Shown here: in pieces, positions 1 through 13,289 of the stretch
Layout of the letters: every line of letters starts with the position of its first letter
Position numbering within the stretch: the stretch's first letter is position 1
Assembly: GCA_050084985.1 (NCBI GenBank)
Contig: JBITNC010000001.1
Coordinates: 150,102,001 to 150,166,000, forward strand
Origin: Nageia nagi
Taxonomy: Eukaryota > Pinophyta
DNA: 64,000 nt
Direction: 5' to 3'
Notes under the pieces: model-generated
Seen by the model: only the letters and a program-made list of their open reading frames with translations
Databases searched by the model: none
Told to the model about the DNA's origin: nothing
Program-made: the position numbers and the translations under genes

Positions 1-1369
1 ACTTACCAACCTCAAGTATATTATTACCTACTTATGAGTCTAGTGGTATTTGCGTAGTTCTACAATGATAACATATTAGTTTTTTTGTATCTTCTTAAGA
101 TACATGACTATGTTTGCTCATCACATCATGCCATTAAAAAAAAAATGTTTGCAGTTCAAAAAATAAATAAATAACAAAAAGGTCCTACAACTAGGTAAAA
201 TGGAGCTAATCATGAAAGAAACACCAAGCATATACAACAATAAAACATCTCATCATTGTCGCTATGTTACAACATTTATAAAAGCATGAGTGGGGCACTG
301 AGCAATCCATTATATAGTAAATGTATCCATGACAACAATGCAAGATGAAAATCATGTATCACATATGCATTTATGAAAAAATCATATGTGATTACACATA
401 AGTGTCAACCATTCGTCATATTCATACATCACATATATGTACTCATGGGAATAATTCAAAACATGAAGAAGATAACCAAATAAACATGCAAACTCGATCA
501 TAAATAATTTCATCATGAATCCTTGATAGGAAAAACACCATTTATTGTTTATGATCTTACAATGAATCACGAACTTCCTAGTTCAAATCATATGTCATGT
601 TATGCATGTTTAGTCATCACTTATTGTTATACGTATTCAAGAAACCCTAGTCATCAAAAAACATGATTCCAATGATTTTTGTAAAACCTATTCTTCTAGA
701 GTAATAACATAATAATCAAAATTCAAATTAGTGCACACAAAGGGGACTTCATGTCATATACCTAACTCAGCTCCATATATTCCCTTGGGATAAACACAAG
801 ACACCCATGTAATGATATATGGAAACAAGCCTTTAGTACCTATTTGGTGTACAACTAACGTGTTTTCAAAATGCTTCAATTGCAAAACTCAAGAAATCAT
901 ACCTGGATAACTAGGGTAAATACAACTTCCCATGACCTAAAATCAAACCTTATGTTCACCTATCAATGATTGAAATAATAAGGTTAAAATCACTTGTACA
1001 TTCATCTTACTTATTCACTAGTTAATATGCATTAGTTTTTTGAATAGTCTATCATCATCATCATTGACATCATTAGTCAGTTCAAAAGGGGCCATAATGC
1101 TAATATCCGCACCACAATCAAAGTAAGCCCATGATCACATAGTAATACCATGGCTACATCTCTTTTAAAATATACCCAAAACATTGTTAATTACAAAATC
1201 AAAAGTTATATGTCTACTCATGATTAGGATAATTATAGTTACTTATAACCTAAAATAAGATATTTATACTCAATATGATTCTAAAATACTTATGCAAAAG
1301 ATCATCATGAAACCCATTCTGCTAGGTCAAAAGTAGAGAAAAGTGAAAGATGATTTGTATATACAAAAC

Positions 1370-1663
1370 AAGCTTCCTATTGCATACTCGCTTCAGCATG
1401 CATAGACAAACTAGAGTCTTGTCATGCAGCTACCATAAACAGCACATAGTATGGAGATAAAAACAAGTGAAGTTTTGATATACAACATCACTATCTCAAA
1501 ATTGTATACATCAAATAAGCTTACCATCACATAATTGCTTCGGTATGCAAAGATAAACTAGAGTCTTGTCATGCAACTACCATAAACAGCACATAGTATG
1601 GAGATTTACACAAGTGTAGTTTTGATGTATTACAATATCATTTTCAGAACGTATCAATTGCAA
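1370..1663. repeat. Direct duplication, two units of about 147 bp
   Basis: Two adjacent units begin AAGCTT at about 1,370 and 1,517. Both contain GAGTCTTGTCATGCA, CTACCATAAACAGCACATAG and TATGGAGAT in the same order and spacing. A weaker third copy of the GTCATGCAACT part lies near 2,030. The units differ by scattered substitutions, so the duplication is not recent. Confidence 0.8.
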
Positions 1664-1725
1664 AAGTTAAAAGATCATATTTATTCATGGCAAGGAATAT
1701 CTTCATGACAACACCAGATGATGAA

Positions 1726-1750
<25 letters not shown>
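1726..1750. repeat. AT dinucleotide microsatellite
   Basis: An uninterrupted alternating AT run followed by an A-rich AAAATAAATAAATAAATAA stretch. Simple sequence; no function inferred. Confidence 0.95.
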
Positions 1751-1757
<7 letters not shown>

Positions 1758-2760
1758 ATAAATAAATAATAAGTTTTGATTCAGAGAAGCTATAATTATA
1801 TCCTACTAAAAGATCTTAAGTTTTATACGAAAAAAAGATTTTGATGATATTTCTTAAAAATATCATTAACATTTACAAATATCAAAGGAGATAAAATGTG
1901 ATGTATCATTGTTACAGGAGATCATCTTGAAACCCCGTTGTCGGGACAAAGGACAACACCATCAAAACTCATATACTAAAGAAAACTTATACAGTATAGG
2001 TGTGCTTAGACATGCAAAATGATATAATAGAAATGTCATGCAACTGTCACACAAGCTCAACACATTATCATACTAAAAATAGTCACTTCTTGAGTATATT
2101 CAAATTTGTTTTCAAAACTATATCAAATGTTAAAGGAAAACACATTTTATCATAATTTGATAAATCAAAATTTTGATTCATCTAAGAAATTGAGTCAAAC
2201 TTATATCATAGAAAAGTAGCAACATATAATCAAACAATAAAGCTTCTCATTCTACATTTTTTGAAACTATCAACCTCATCTTTAGTTGATAATTCAAAAA
2301 GGGGCAAAATGTAGACACTCAAAATAAACCCTACATCTAGTTTAACAACATATAAATAAATAAAATAAGTATCTTTTTAACATATATCATACTAAAATAA
2401 TCATAACTCTTTATACAAGCCTTAAAAAATCTTGAAAACTCCATTATTAGATAGATCTCATCGAGTAGATGCAAAACGAGTGGTCATACGACCCCTTTTC
2501 GTTAAAAAATGACCATTTGGTGATCATTTTAATATTAGTATAAAAATTATGAAACAATCGTTGACGATCCAATACGATCATTGATGATCCCTGACTAATT
2601 CAAAAATAGATAAGTATAAGCCCAAGAATCAAGGGAATAGCCCAGCATGCATGATTTAGGATTTTTTATGCAGATTTGGGATAAGAACGCCTCAAAATTT
2701 GTATAGGATGTTACCTTGAATTTTATGCTAGCAAGACAATGTATAACAAACATTTGAGCC

Positions 2761-2770
2761 TATAAATATA
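2761..2770 (+). promoter_or_regulatory. TATA-like box of the gypsy LTR
   Basis: TATAAATATA sits near the middle of the LTR, about 50 bp before the 23-bp repeats, a usual place for an LTR promoter. Assigned by position and sequence only. Confidence 0.4.
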
Positions 2771-2810
2771 AGCTCTGTATATGAACAAAGGGACCCAATT
2801 TTCATAATCA

Positions 2811-2890
2811 AAGCTCTACCAAGATCAAACCAGAAGCTCTACCAAGATCAGACTAGAAGCTCTGCTAAGATCAAACCAGAAGCTCTGCCA
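2811..2890. repeat. 23-bp tandem repeat in the LTR, 3.5 units
   Basis: Units begin AAGCTCT at 2,811, 2,834, 2,857 and 2,880 with the pattern AAGCTCTACCAAGATCAAAC plus CAG. The last unit is partial. The array lies just downstream of the TATA-like box, so it would be in the 5' leader of any transcript. Confidence 0.85.
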
Positions 2891-3371
2891 TTAAGATTAC
2901 TTAGAGGTTATATTATTTTGAGTTTCCTTATTTTATCTTCTGTTATTATTATTACATTATATTATATATATATATGATGTATTTAATTATGTTTTGCATA
3001 TGATATGTCAGGTATGTTTGATGGGTTGTTCATTTCCATGTGTGTAGGGTCCATACAGGAAAGGAGATCAGCACATCATTATACGAAGGAATATAATCAC
3101 AACAAAAAAGACAAAATCCAAAAAAATTACAAAGTGCACTATAATAGTGGAGACCGTCGATGATTCATACATCGATCATTGCCGATCCATACAAATCGAT
3201 AACGATCCTTATTGTATTAAATTTCAATGATGATATATTGTATAATTCAATCTTTTGGGATATAATATCTACCTTATTATTGATGTGTAATGTTGAATGT
3301 GTTCTGATTCATTATGTTGAATAATTAATCTGGCTAAATTGAGTTTTAGGTGCATAATTCAATATACACAA

Positions 3372-3389
3372 TGGGTACACCTTGGGGAC
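3372..3389 (+). promoter_or_regulatory. Primer-binding-site-like sequence
   Basis: TGGGTACACCTTGGGGAC follows the LTR end by 2-4 bp. It matches the TGGCGACTCC-CTGGGGAC form of gypsy primer binding sites at most positions. It marks the start of an internal region running right. Confidence 0.5.
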
Positions 3390-3390
3390 T

Positions 3391-5700
3391 AGAAAAAATA
3401 TTCTAGATCCTCCATCTTGTTCATATAGTAAGCCATCAAAGTACAAAGTTGTTAGTATGAGAGAATTTCATGTTTTAAATTAATTAACTTTAATCTAGTT
3501 GTTAATGACCAAATCCTACTAGTTATCATCAGTCATTCATGATCGATCGAAAAGGTATGACTCCACATACCATCAAATGGGTTTAATAAGAAGGGACTCA
3601 AGAATAGAGAGAGTGTGGATGAGAGTTGAGTGTGTGATAGCATTACTACTTTATCATTGTAACTAAATTGTATCAATTCTTATTAAGAAAAGGCTTTACC
3701 CCCTTTTTGTAGTGACTCATTTACTTATTTCTTATTCTTATGTTCTTTCTTTTCAATTTCCCATCAATTCTTAATTGTAGATAAGAACCCTACCAACTAA
3801 TTTGATTGATCAATAGTTTCATTATCAGGACATTTACAAATAGAGGATTCAATTGTTGAATGGAATGTAGATTAATAGTTACAAGTGAGTACATTTTCTT
3901 CCCTCATGAAAATCATTGCAAGACTAATTTCAAAGGGAATTGAAAAACTTTAAGAAGTGGATTACTCGACAAACTAGATACAATAAAGCAAAAGTGATCG
4001 ACCTGATTAGGGAGATGGAAGCTACAAAGTCTCTTTCTATGAATTTCTTTATGTATTTCTAAATTGGATAAATAAATAGCAAGAATTTCAAATACACATT
4101 CTTATTTTAGATATTAAGTGGGATAAAGAGAATTTAATACAACTAGAAAAATCAACACAGTTTTGGATGTAGAAATTCGATGAATGGTTACATAATACCT
4201 TGAACACCTATATCACCAAGTCCATACTCCAGGATTAGGTATCATGGGAAGCAAGAAGGGAGAGATTCTTTAGGATACCCAAGAAAATATTTTTAGAAAA
4301 CCTTCCATATATTTGTAAAAGATATTTGATTGAGAAATGGTATACCCCAGACACTGTCTCCTACTTATAGGGGGGAGGATCCCAAGAGGGAAGAGAGGAA
4401 ATATGGTGGGAATAAAGATTAATTAAAAATTAGCATGGGAAAAAAATGGTACAATGAAAATGAACAATAGGAGAAGATGTGACAATTGATAGGGGGACTT
4501 ACAAAAGGAGGGTATGACCAAAGGACAAGCTACAAGTTCAAAAAGGGAAACACACAAAGATAATGAAGAAAGAAGTGAGAAACTCAACCACACTAAGAAA
4601 ATTACATGAAAATAAATTATAGGATCAATGATGAAAGGATAGAGAAAAGAAGAAGCTACAAATGGAGATAGATAGGATTATGGAATCAAGTTCATTATTA
4701 GGACAAGATTCAAAAGAAAATATTTTTAAAGTTCAAGAATCGATACATAAATACATGGAAAGTGGGTGAGATAATAAAGAAAGGATGAAAATGGAATGGA
4801 TAGATCATGATTTTATGGAAAACATAGACACTAACCGATAATCTACCACCCCTAGAAACAACGATGAACACTATGGGAGATAGTACTATAAAAGGATTCA
4901 TAGTAGTAGAGAAATATACGAATGAGTATGATGAAAACTCATTTGAACCATTTGTAAGCTCACCAAAAACTCTAAAAGGAGCACTTATTTCAAATTGATT
5001 TGATAATATATTGTATAACATGATTTAACCCTTAGTTGATCAACTACATGAGATCATCAATAAAGATGTTAATAACTTAATAACCATCGCTAGGATAGAA
5101 GAACCAGTAGAAATCAATATTAGACCCAAGTATTCAATGTCACTGAACCTATGCATTGATATTATGAATACCATAGATGAGATATACTATCTCAACTAGC
5201 CAATGCTACTTCTCAAAGAATCAAGTGAATAGTTGGCTCTAGCTCTTTATCAACACTATTTTCACTCATGTCCCTTACCTCACATCACCAAAAAATACCA
5301 TAAGAGGATGAATTAGAGATATAACATCAATATCTACCTAGCCCAATAATATAAGAATTAATAGAAGCCCTCAAACAACAAACAACATGACCCTTACAGT
5401 TATAAACAATAGGAAAATATGATAAACCAAATACCTATTCCCCCATAATTTCTTTGTGCCACTAGATGACCTTGAAATTTTAAGAAGTTTGGACACTCCT
5501 TTTAAGAAACCCAAAACCCAAGAACAATCATCTATTTCAATTATATAGGAAGTATCAGAATCACTATTCAAAGATATCTTTGAAGTTATAGGTGAAAATT
5601 ATTTTGATAAATAATTACAAAGGGACCAACGTAGGACTTCTAATCGATATCACTGATAGACAATACCAAAACCTTAACCAAATAAATGATGATAATAAAA
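3391..5700 (+). other. Gypsy leader / region upstream of gag, no intact frame
   Basis: Degraded sequence between the PBS-like site and the recognisable gag. A second PBS-like sequence (TTCATTATCAGGAC, about 3,822-3,835) resembles a mutated TGGTATCAGAGC initiator-tRNA-Met site, so another LTR could end there. From about 3,940 short + frames run towards gag but none has a motif I recognise. The - strand frames at 4,710-5,021 and 5,371-5,571 are hydrophobic antisense shadows. Confidence 0.35.
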
Positions 5701-8700
5701 CACCCACCCATAGCATTGGTAGCCATATCAACCACAACAAATGGCCACCTCTACAAAATTACTAATTTTTCAAAAAGATACCCACAATGTGAAAGAACAT
5801 TTATTTTTCCTAGAGAATGATTGGACATGAAGACATATCATAGATGAGGGTGCATTCATCATTGAGTTAACAACTATATTATAGGATGAGGTATTGAAAT
5901 GGTTTATGAAATTTAACAAAAATATAATCCAGGGAAAAATGATGAAAACATGGGATAAAATTAAAGCAACCTTCGAAGCTAAATACCTCTTCCCAAAAGC
6001 TAGACTATAAAGTGTAAGCAAAATGTGTGAAATGATCAAGGGACCCAATAAAATAGTCAAATAATATGATAAGATATTCAAATCAACCCAAAGAAAATTA
6101 CAAGGACTAATAATGGAGAAATAAAAAATAGAATGGTTCATTTCTATATTACATTCAAAATTTAAATGAGCTACAAAAAAGATATATCCAACACACATTG
6201 AGGTGCTACAAGTAGTGATCAAAATTGAATCACAAACATGGTGAGTGAACACCATTAATGATGATGTATCCAACTAACTAATGAAATTCATAGAAAAAAA
6301 TTGATAAACTATCCATGCAAGGGAATACTATAGTGCCCCCAAAATGTAGAGAATTATGATGCCAAATTTGTACTAAGGAAGGATATATGGCTAACGAATG
6401 TTCGATGCTTAGGAAATTTGATAAAGAATATTATGAACATTTTTGCACCTCAAGAGTTTACAATATCAAGGATTTTCCAATAATTAGTGTTTAAAACTAC
6501 TGTATTGATGGAAATACAAGTTGTCAAACTTGCAGATCCTAGAACCATTGGACCTACCAATGTCAAGGCAAGGACTTCCTAGATGACATCAAATAATATT
6601 TATGACAAAACCCATGAGCATTTGTATCACAACCACTCTAAAAAATCAAAACTTTGATATGAAAACCAAGGAAATAGATGTGGTAAAGGAAATAGATATA
6701 TGGGAGGATATCAAGGTGGCAAAGGAGATTGATGACCATAATGTTTTAACTATGATGATTTTTTCCATAAATAATATGAGTGTCCACATCCCTATGCATT
6801 CTTGAGATGCCAATTATTTCAAATGATGAATGACTATAGCTTCTCATACTACCCTAAACTATTTTAGGATATGTAGACACAAATATTAAAAATTGATAAC
6901 AATAACAATTCAACTATGAAAACATTTTGATGGGTACCATTTGCTTCTAGAATAGCCTAGTAAATACCACATCAAACTTAAGAGGATAAATTGCTCTAGA
7001 TATATTGTATGCATGTATAAAAATAGGATCAAAAACAAGGAGTCACTGAACCTATAGTACAATAAATAATATAGAATCAAAATACCTAGATCTCAAACAA
7101 TGGCATGTTATCATATAAGAAACCTAAAAAATTATCCAAACATTACAAAAATAAGGTTATCAAGTAACTCAACCACAAATGTCTTCTCAATAATTAAGAG
7201 AGGAAGAAAATACCATGTTAAAATAGTTCTACAAACTCATTAAGCAGGAAGACTTACTACAAAAATTGACACAACTATTCAAATATTGGAATAAGAAAAA
7301 AATCAACAAGAAATTATATAAAGCAATCAAAATTTGGAAAAATAAATCTATCCTAATTGAAATTATCATGAATGGTAAACTTGCAAACAATGTTATGCTA
7401 GATTTAGGAGCTAATATAAATCTCTTACTTGCTAAAAGATGGAGGAAATTAAGATTCCCTCCTTTAGAACCAACATGATACAATATTTCACTAGCAGATG
7501 GCTCCTTATTTTGATCCTTAGGGCTATTATGAAACATGTCAATTTCACTTCTAGATATCACTTCATCGTCTACATTCAATGTGATAGATATAATTGATAC
7601 CAAAAACCTAGAATATATAGCCTTATTAGACCTTGAATTATTTATGGATAATAATGGAATTATTAATAGCAAAAATCATAAGTTGGTCATTTTCAATTAT
7701 GAATATGAAATACACATTCCTTTGAACAAAGGTATGAATGATGCATATATCGAAGTACCAAACTAGAGTAGTGATAATGGGAGAAATAATGGTAGAGATT
7801 TGATGGTTCCAAATGACCTATATGCCTTGACTACAGAAAAGAATTGAATGGATTTTTGGATTTACATTAATTCTATGGATGATGTTCAACTTATTTTTCA
7901 TAGTGGTTCCTCAAAGACTAATTCTAAGATAACTATAATGATGTGGAATGTGGGAAACCATGCATTGCACTCAAAACAAGCATGTTGAACCAAATTAGGA
8001 CATCGAGTCTTTCATATTTCAAAAGATATATGTCATGATTAATTACCTAAGTTTGATGATACTATTGAAATAGTGCCTCTCCATGAGTTCTTAGAATCCA
8101 TGGTTGGAACCCTAATGAATAAGATAGAATCAATATGCTCGAAGATACTCTCATCAAAACTACATCATAGTGGTGGGGTACACATCGATCAACACTAACA
8201 TCATAGTGTATCACATATCATTATGATTAATAACTCCACATGCAATCACTATAGTAATCGATAAATATTTAAAAGATATGAACCTCATAACACACATCAC
8301 ACTTTTTGAATCCATTTGAAAAATTTTAACCAATTTACAACCTAAAACCTAAGTATATATATTTCATAGGAAAATAGGTACTATACTACATGATTGGCAT
8401 ATCCACCAAGAACTATGATAAGAAATAGCCAATTGGGATGCACTACAAGCAACATTCATCCATATGTTCAAGTTTCATGATGACTATATTCTAGCCCATA
8501 AATATTTACTACAAATCAAAAATGTCTTACTCATTAAACCTACTATTGCAAGAGTGACCTATTCCAAAATTGTACAGCCTACAATGACACTAATAGCTAT
8601 ACATCCATTATTAATGATCAAAATTTCTTCTAAAACACTCAAACAAATAGACCTAGAAGAACCAAACTAAAAAATATGAAATACAAAGTTGGCAAAAGTG

Positions 8701-11520
8701 AAAGATAAGTGATAAAAAATAGATGAAATTATGATATGATGAGAATATTAAAACCATGAAATTAAATATTGGTACATAGTTAGAATCAAAAATGTTCATC
8801 ATAGGATACTATTGGACCAAAAAGGAGGTAACAAAATTGTTGAAATATTAGTCAAATACCAAGACTTATTCCCTCAAAATATGATAGAGCTATAGAGAAA
8901 GAATGAAGAAATATAAACCATGCAAATAAGATTAAAATCCAACTATAAACCATGAAAATAAATATTGTATCAATTAAACCCAATTTACAAAACACAAGTC
9001 AAGGAAACATTAAAACAAATGCTTGAGGTAGGAATTATATCACTAGTTGATAACACCTAATGGATAAGCCCTATGATGATCTAACAAAAAAATAGGGGAC
9101 CTTAGAATTTATGTAGACTTTTGGGAATTTAACAAAGCTTGTGAAAATGATCCTTTTCCCACATTATTTATAGAAGAAATGTTAGAAAATGTAGCCAAAA
9201 ATGAATTATATTTCTTTACAAATAGATTTTTGGATACTATAAAGTCCAAATTACCAAAGAGGACCAACTAAAAATAACATTCACAATTGAATGGGGCCCC
9301 TTCATGTACAATATTATGTCATTCAGGCTTAAGAATGCACCAATGCTATTCTCACAAATTATGATCCAAGCATTCAAAAAATTTATCCATGAATACCTTG
9401 AGGCATACCTAGATGATTGGATAGTATATGGAATGATGAAAAAACACACCCAGGAATTATAGCTAATGTTTAAGTGATATCGATAACTATGAATATCATT
9501 CAATTTAAAATCATGCCTCTTTATGACATCCTATTGAGTCTTATTAGGAAATATTATTAATAAGGAAGGATTTATGGTAGACTCGATAAAGATCATTGTA
9601 CTATTAAATATACATCCACTTAAAATGGTAAAAGAAGTAAAAAGGTTATTAGTATCAATGGGCTATTACATAAAGTTTATTAAAAACTATGCAGCTTTAG
9701 TTGCTCCTATCGATGACTTAACCAAGAAAAATCGATCCTTCTATAAAAATTTTGACCTTATGAAACTCAAATTATCTAAAGCCCTAATATTAATATTCCT
9801 TGAATGGACAAAGGAGTTTCATGTGCATGTCAATGTGAGTATTTAAGCAATCAATGTTGTACTTGCATAGCCCAATGAAGGTCACATTGACCATCCAATT
9901 TATTTTTCCAATTGAAATCTAGTAGAAAAAGAAAAATTATACAATCACTAAGCAAGAAGCACTAGCTATGGTATATGACCTTCAAAAAATTTATCATTAT
10001 TTGTAGCTTTTTTCATAGATCATGAGGCTTTGAGATACCCCCTTGATAAACCAATTATTCAAGAAAGGATTTGTCATTCATTATTCTTATTTCAAGAATT
10101 CACTTTCAAAGTTATTATCAAACTAGGAAACTTAAATTTGATCCTTGATATGCTATCACAAATCAATAATGGAGAAAATTTTAAAATTGATGATGACTTA
10201 CTGAGAGCTCACTTATTCTAAGTAGAAGCACTTCCAAATGACTTAGAGGAAATAGTAGTTTTTCTAACATTAGGTCATTTTCTTAATGGCCTATATCTAA
10301 AAGAGCAAAGGAAACTACTCATAAAAGTGATGCCATACACTCTTATATCACCTAAACTCTATAAAATCAATATCAATGAAGTGATTCAATGTGTAGCACT
10401 CCCACATCAATGTGATGATATCCTTAGAGAGGCACATGATGCAATAGCTAGAGGCCATTTCAATGGAGACCTGAAAAGTAAGAAAGTATTACAAGCTGAA
10501 CTATGGTGGCCCACTCTTCATTGTGATGCCCACTTCTATGCTAAGAGTTATGACATCTACCAAAAAATTGGTCTCCCATAAGCATGGGATGAACTTCCAC
10601 TTTAACCTATGTTATCCTTGCAGCCACTTGAAAAATGGGTGATCGATTTCATCAAACCCATATCACCTCCAACAAGTAAATTAAGGGCCCACTATATCAT
10701 TACTAGATTTTGATACCTCACTCGATGGGTAGAAGTTGAGGTAGTTAAAGAATTTACAACATTAACAACATCCAAGTTCATATATGAAAACATAATTACA
10801 AGGTTTGGATGTCCAAAAAAAATTAGAAGTGATCAAGGAAAATACTTTGTTAATCACACCATAAAAGACTTACTTATTAAATTTATGATTCAGCATAATC
10901 AGAGTTCTCCATACCACCCATAATAAAATGAACCTATCGAAGTAGTCAAAAAAATTCTCAAGCAAAAATTGACAAAAATTATATCTATCAATCAATCATA
11001 TTGGGAAGAAAAATTACCAATAGTACTTTGGGCACATAGAACAACTTATAAATGATTAAATAATATAACACTATTTGAATTGGTTTATGGAATAAAAGCA
11101 ATTGTCCCTATGAAATTTAAATTTTTGTTGTTAAGAATCACCCTAGTAACACAACTTGGTGATCATCATTCACTACAAGAATGAAGCTTCACTCTCAACC
11201 AACTAGATGAAAATCGATGAATAACCTTATACAATCAAATTCAAGAAAAAAATAGGTAGAAAGTGTGGCATGATAGATATATTAAAAATAAATTATTTGA
11301 AATTGATGACCAAGTTCTTTTATATGATAATCAGTATAAACACCATCTTGGAAAACTAAAAATTTGATGGCTTAAGTTGTACATCATTCATACCATTAAA
11401 GGTAAAGGAACTGTACAATTAAGGACTTTAGATAGATAAATTCAATCAAGATTTGTAAATGGACATATACTAAAATGGTAAAATCCTTAGAAGGAAATTG
11501 GATTCATATAATAAAATACA
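5700..11520 (+). pseudogene. Ty3/gypsy gag-pol relic
   Basis: Many stops and frameshifts, but the domain order can be followed. Gag at about 5,720-6,300 (LKWFMKF, then AKYLFPKA). A zinc knuckle at 6,360-6,401 (CQICTKEGYMANEC, with Tyr in place of His). Protease near 7,330-7,470 with MLDLGANINLL, the DLGA form known from Athila-like elements. RT about 8,960-9,480, with YLDDW at the catalytic site and MSFRLKNAP. RNase H at 9,574-10,221 (GYYIKFIKNYAALVAPI, EFHVHVN). Integrase at about 10,330-11,480 (LWWPTLHCDAHFY; RFGCPKKIRSDQGKYF; ending in FVNGHILKW). One RNase H only and no chromodomain seen, which suits a non-chromovirus gypsy. It is dead: stops interrupt every domain. Confidence 0.85.
6360..6401 (+). 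other. Gag zinc knuckle with a His to Tyr change
   Basis: C-x2-C-x4-Y-x4-C, read as CQICTKEGYMANEC. In an active element the third ligand is His; the change fits decay. Confidence 0.7.
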
Positions 11521-12044
11521 AAAATAACTTAAAATATATTTGTATTATAGAAGTGTAAGTAGGTGATAATAGATTATGCAGATAGCCAAAATTTATTTCT
11601 TTTCTTTCCTTTATAGCACATCAATACAACACTAAGCCTATCTAAAAATTTATTAAGTTAGGGAGTATATTATGGTTAAAAATAGCCACAAGAGTTGCAT
11701 GAATCATACAAAAATAGCAATATGAATGTCTACAAAGTAAAAATCATGCAACGATATGACCCATGACCATTCAAACATAGGAAGATAAATTTCTCTGCTA
11801 ATTATTACACCACTATAGCTGACTATGGGGATGATTGAAACTATGTAGAAAATTCCAAATGGTTTTGTAATTGATTCCCTATGATAGAGCCAACAACACA
11901 GTAGTAGCTCCCAACAACTCCACCTACTCTCGAGCTAGTAGGAAATGCTCCACCAATAAATGTAATATTCACTCCAGCTCTGCATTTGAAATTCCACCAC
12001 CTTTGAGTAATTGATTCATCACTACTTATGATTCCATTATTCAG
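11521..12044. other. Noncoding DNA after the gypsy integrase
   Basis: Contains TTAAGTTAGGGAG near 11,660, which could be a worn polypurine tract, followed by sequence that I cannot match to any LTR in the window. No gene seen. Confidence 0.4.
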
Positions 12045-13140
12045 TTATCCATGTGAGAGGAACTCATATGTGCATATGATGGATATTTTTTGCATTGTTT
12101 AGTTATCCATATGTAAGAAAATTGTATGTATCTTTTGGCATTAATCAGTTATCCATGTGTGAGAAACACATACATGTATTTTGTTATGCTTTATTTGTGA
12201 TGATAATCAACACATGTTCTATATACAATAGATGACTATGAGTATTGGCTTGCCATCTTTGTGATGACTTATAGTGCACCATTGATCAGTTTAAATATGG
12301 CATTAATTGATTCATTTATCTTATTTTGATATGAATATTTATATGATGCATCTAACTGATCATGTTTATGAGCTACTTGTAGCTTGCAATTCTCTTCTTA
12401 AGAATGCATGTTATTTACTTTGGGTGGGTTGTTTCATGGAGGCTCATCATGTCAACTTTTTATTGAATGAAAAATTTATACATTGAAACCAATTACAGTT
12501 AATGATTATATTGTAAACCATTTTTTCAAATTGTTAAGTAGCAAGTCTCAATCTAAGATCTTGATTATTTCTCAAATATGTAAATGTTATTATATTCAAT
12601 TGTATCCTTTTGGAAGATAACTCTCTCTCTTTCTTCTCTCCTTCTCTACTCTACCCTAATCTTACATTAAGGGGGAGTGTCAAAATGTATAATACATATT
12701 GTATTAGCTATGTAGAAAAATAAATGTAACCTCCTTAATATTATCTATACTTTAGAAAGTATTTAAGTGAATAAAGAATTAAGGAGACTTTCCCTCACAC
12801 ATCAACCACTTGTAAGGCATGCTTATCCATAAGGATAATGGGAAAGTATATCTATTAGGTCTTGGTGTGTACCTTGGATATTAGGGTGACCCAACATATG
12901 GATTTCAACAATAAATAGAGGGCTTCCCCTAATTGTTTCAACAACAAGTTTGGAGTGGTATGCTCTTGTTTAGGTTGTAGGAGAAGTAAGAAAGTGAGTT
13001 GTAAGAGAGTTATCTTTGTGAAAAGATCTTAGATTAGTGAATGTACTCTCAAGGTTGTAGTAACCACTTTATATTGGTGTTAAATTTGTGAGATTACTAT
13101 TATGTTTATGCTTTTTTTATGTTGAGATAGAGAGCTTTCA
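12045..13140 (+). mobile_element. 3' end of a copia element: noncoding 3' block plus LTR
   Basis: A 5'-truncated copia fragment without coding sequence. 12,045-12,665 matches in order the 3' noncoding blocks at 27,260-27,730 and 39,530-39,980. It ends in the polypurine tract ATTAAGGGGGAG (12,666-12,677). The LTR is 12,678-13,140 (463 bp), starting TGTCAAAATG and ending GCTTTCA, with CAATAAATAGAGGG as a probable TATA region near 12,910. The LTR differs clearly from those of the other two copia elements although the 3' block is alike. Confidence 0.75.
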
Positions 13141-13289
13141 AGAGATATTAGGATATAAGGAAATAGTGTGTTAGTCATATTTCCATCAAAATCATGGATA
13201 AGAACTTTGAAAAGATATTGACAAGAAGTTAATTTTAAAACTTATACCAAGTTATTTAAATATTGTAAAACACCAAATATATGGTGATG

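Larger units (their letters stand above)
1..2309 (+). other. Noncoding AT-rich DNA, probable 3' internal end of a gypsy element
   Basis: No convincing coding region is visible. The segment ends in a purine tract (2,296-2,309, AAAAAGGGGCAAAA) directly before an LTR that starts TGTAGACAC, so it looks like the untranslated 3' internal part of a + strand Ty3/gypsy element whose coding part lies left of the window. It holds a duplicated block (1,370-1,663) and an AT dinucleotide run (1,726-1,750). The small - strand open frame at 382-570 has no recognisable motif. Assignment to an element is inference from the tract and LTR alone. Confidence 0.45.
2310..3368 (+). mobile_element. Ty3/gypsy LTR flanked by PPT-like and PBS-like sequences
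   Basis: Begins TGTAGACACTC and ends ATATACA (end 3,368 or 3,370), giving TGT...ACA termini. On its left is a polypurine tract (2,296-2,309). On its right 3,372-3,389 reads TGGGTACACCTTGGGGAC, close to the TGGCGACTCCGCTGGGGAC type of primer binding site known from plant gypsy elements. A TATA-like TATAAATATA lies at 2,761-2,770 and a 23-bp tandem repeat at 2,811-2,890. No second copy of this LTR is visible in the window. Having both a PPT and a PBS next to one LTR is unusual and is treated as a finding. Confidence 0.6.

Noticed and set aside
5770-6273. A 167-codon open frame on the - strand, hydrophobic
   Set aside because: It is exactly antisense to recognisable gypsy gag on the + strand; its hydrophobicity is a side effect of A-rich coding sequence.
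5700-11520. An endogenous pararetrovirus rather than a gypsy element
   Set aside because: Integrase is clearly present after RNase H, which plant pararetroviruses lack; no movement-protein motif seen.
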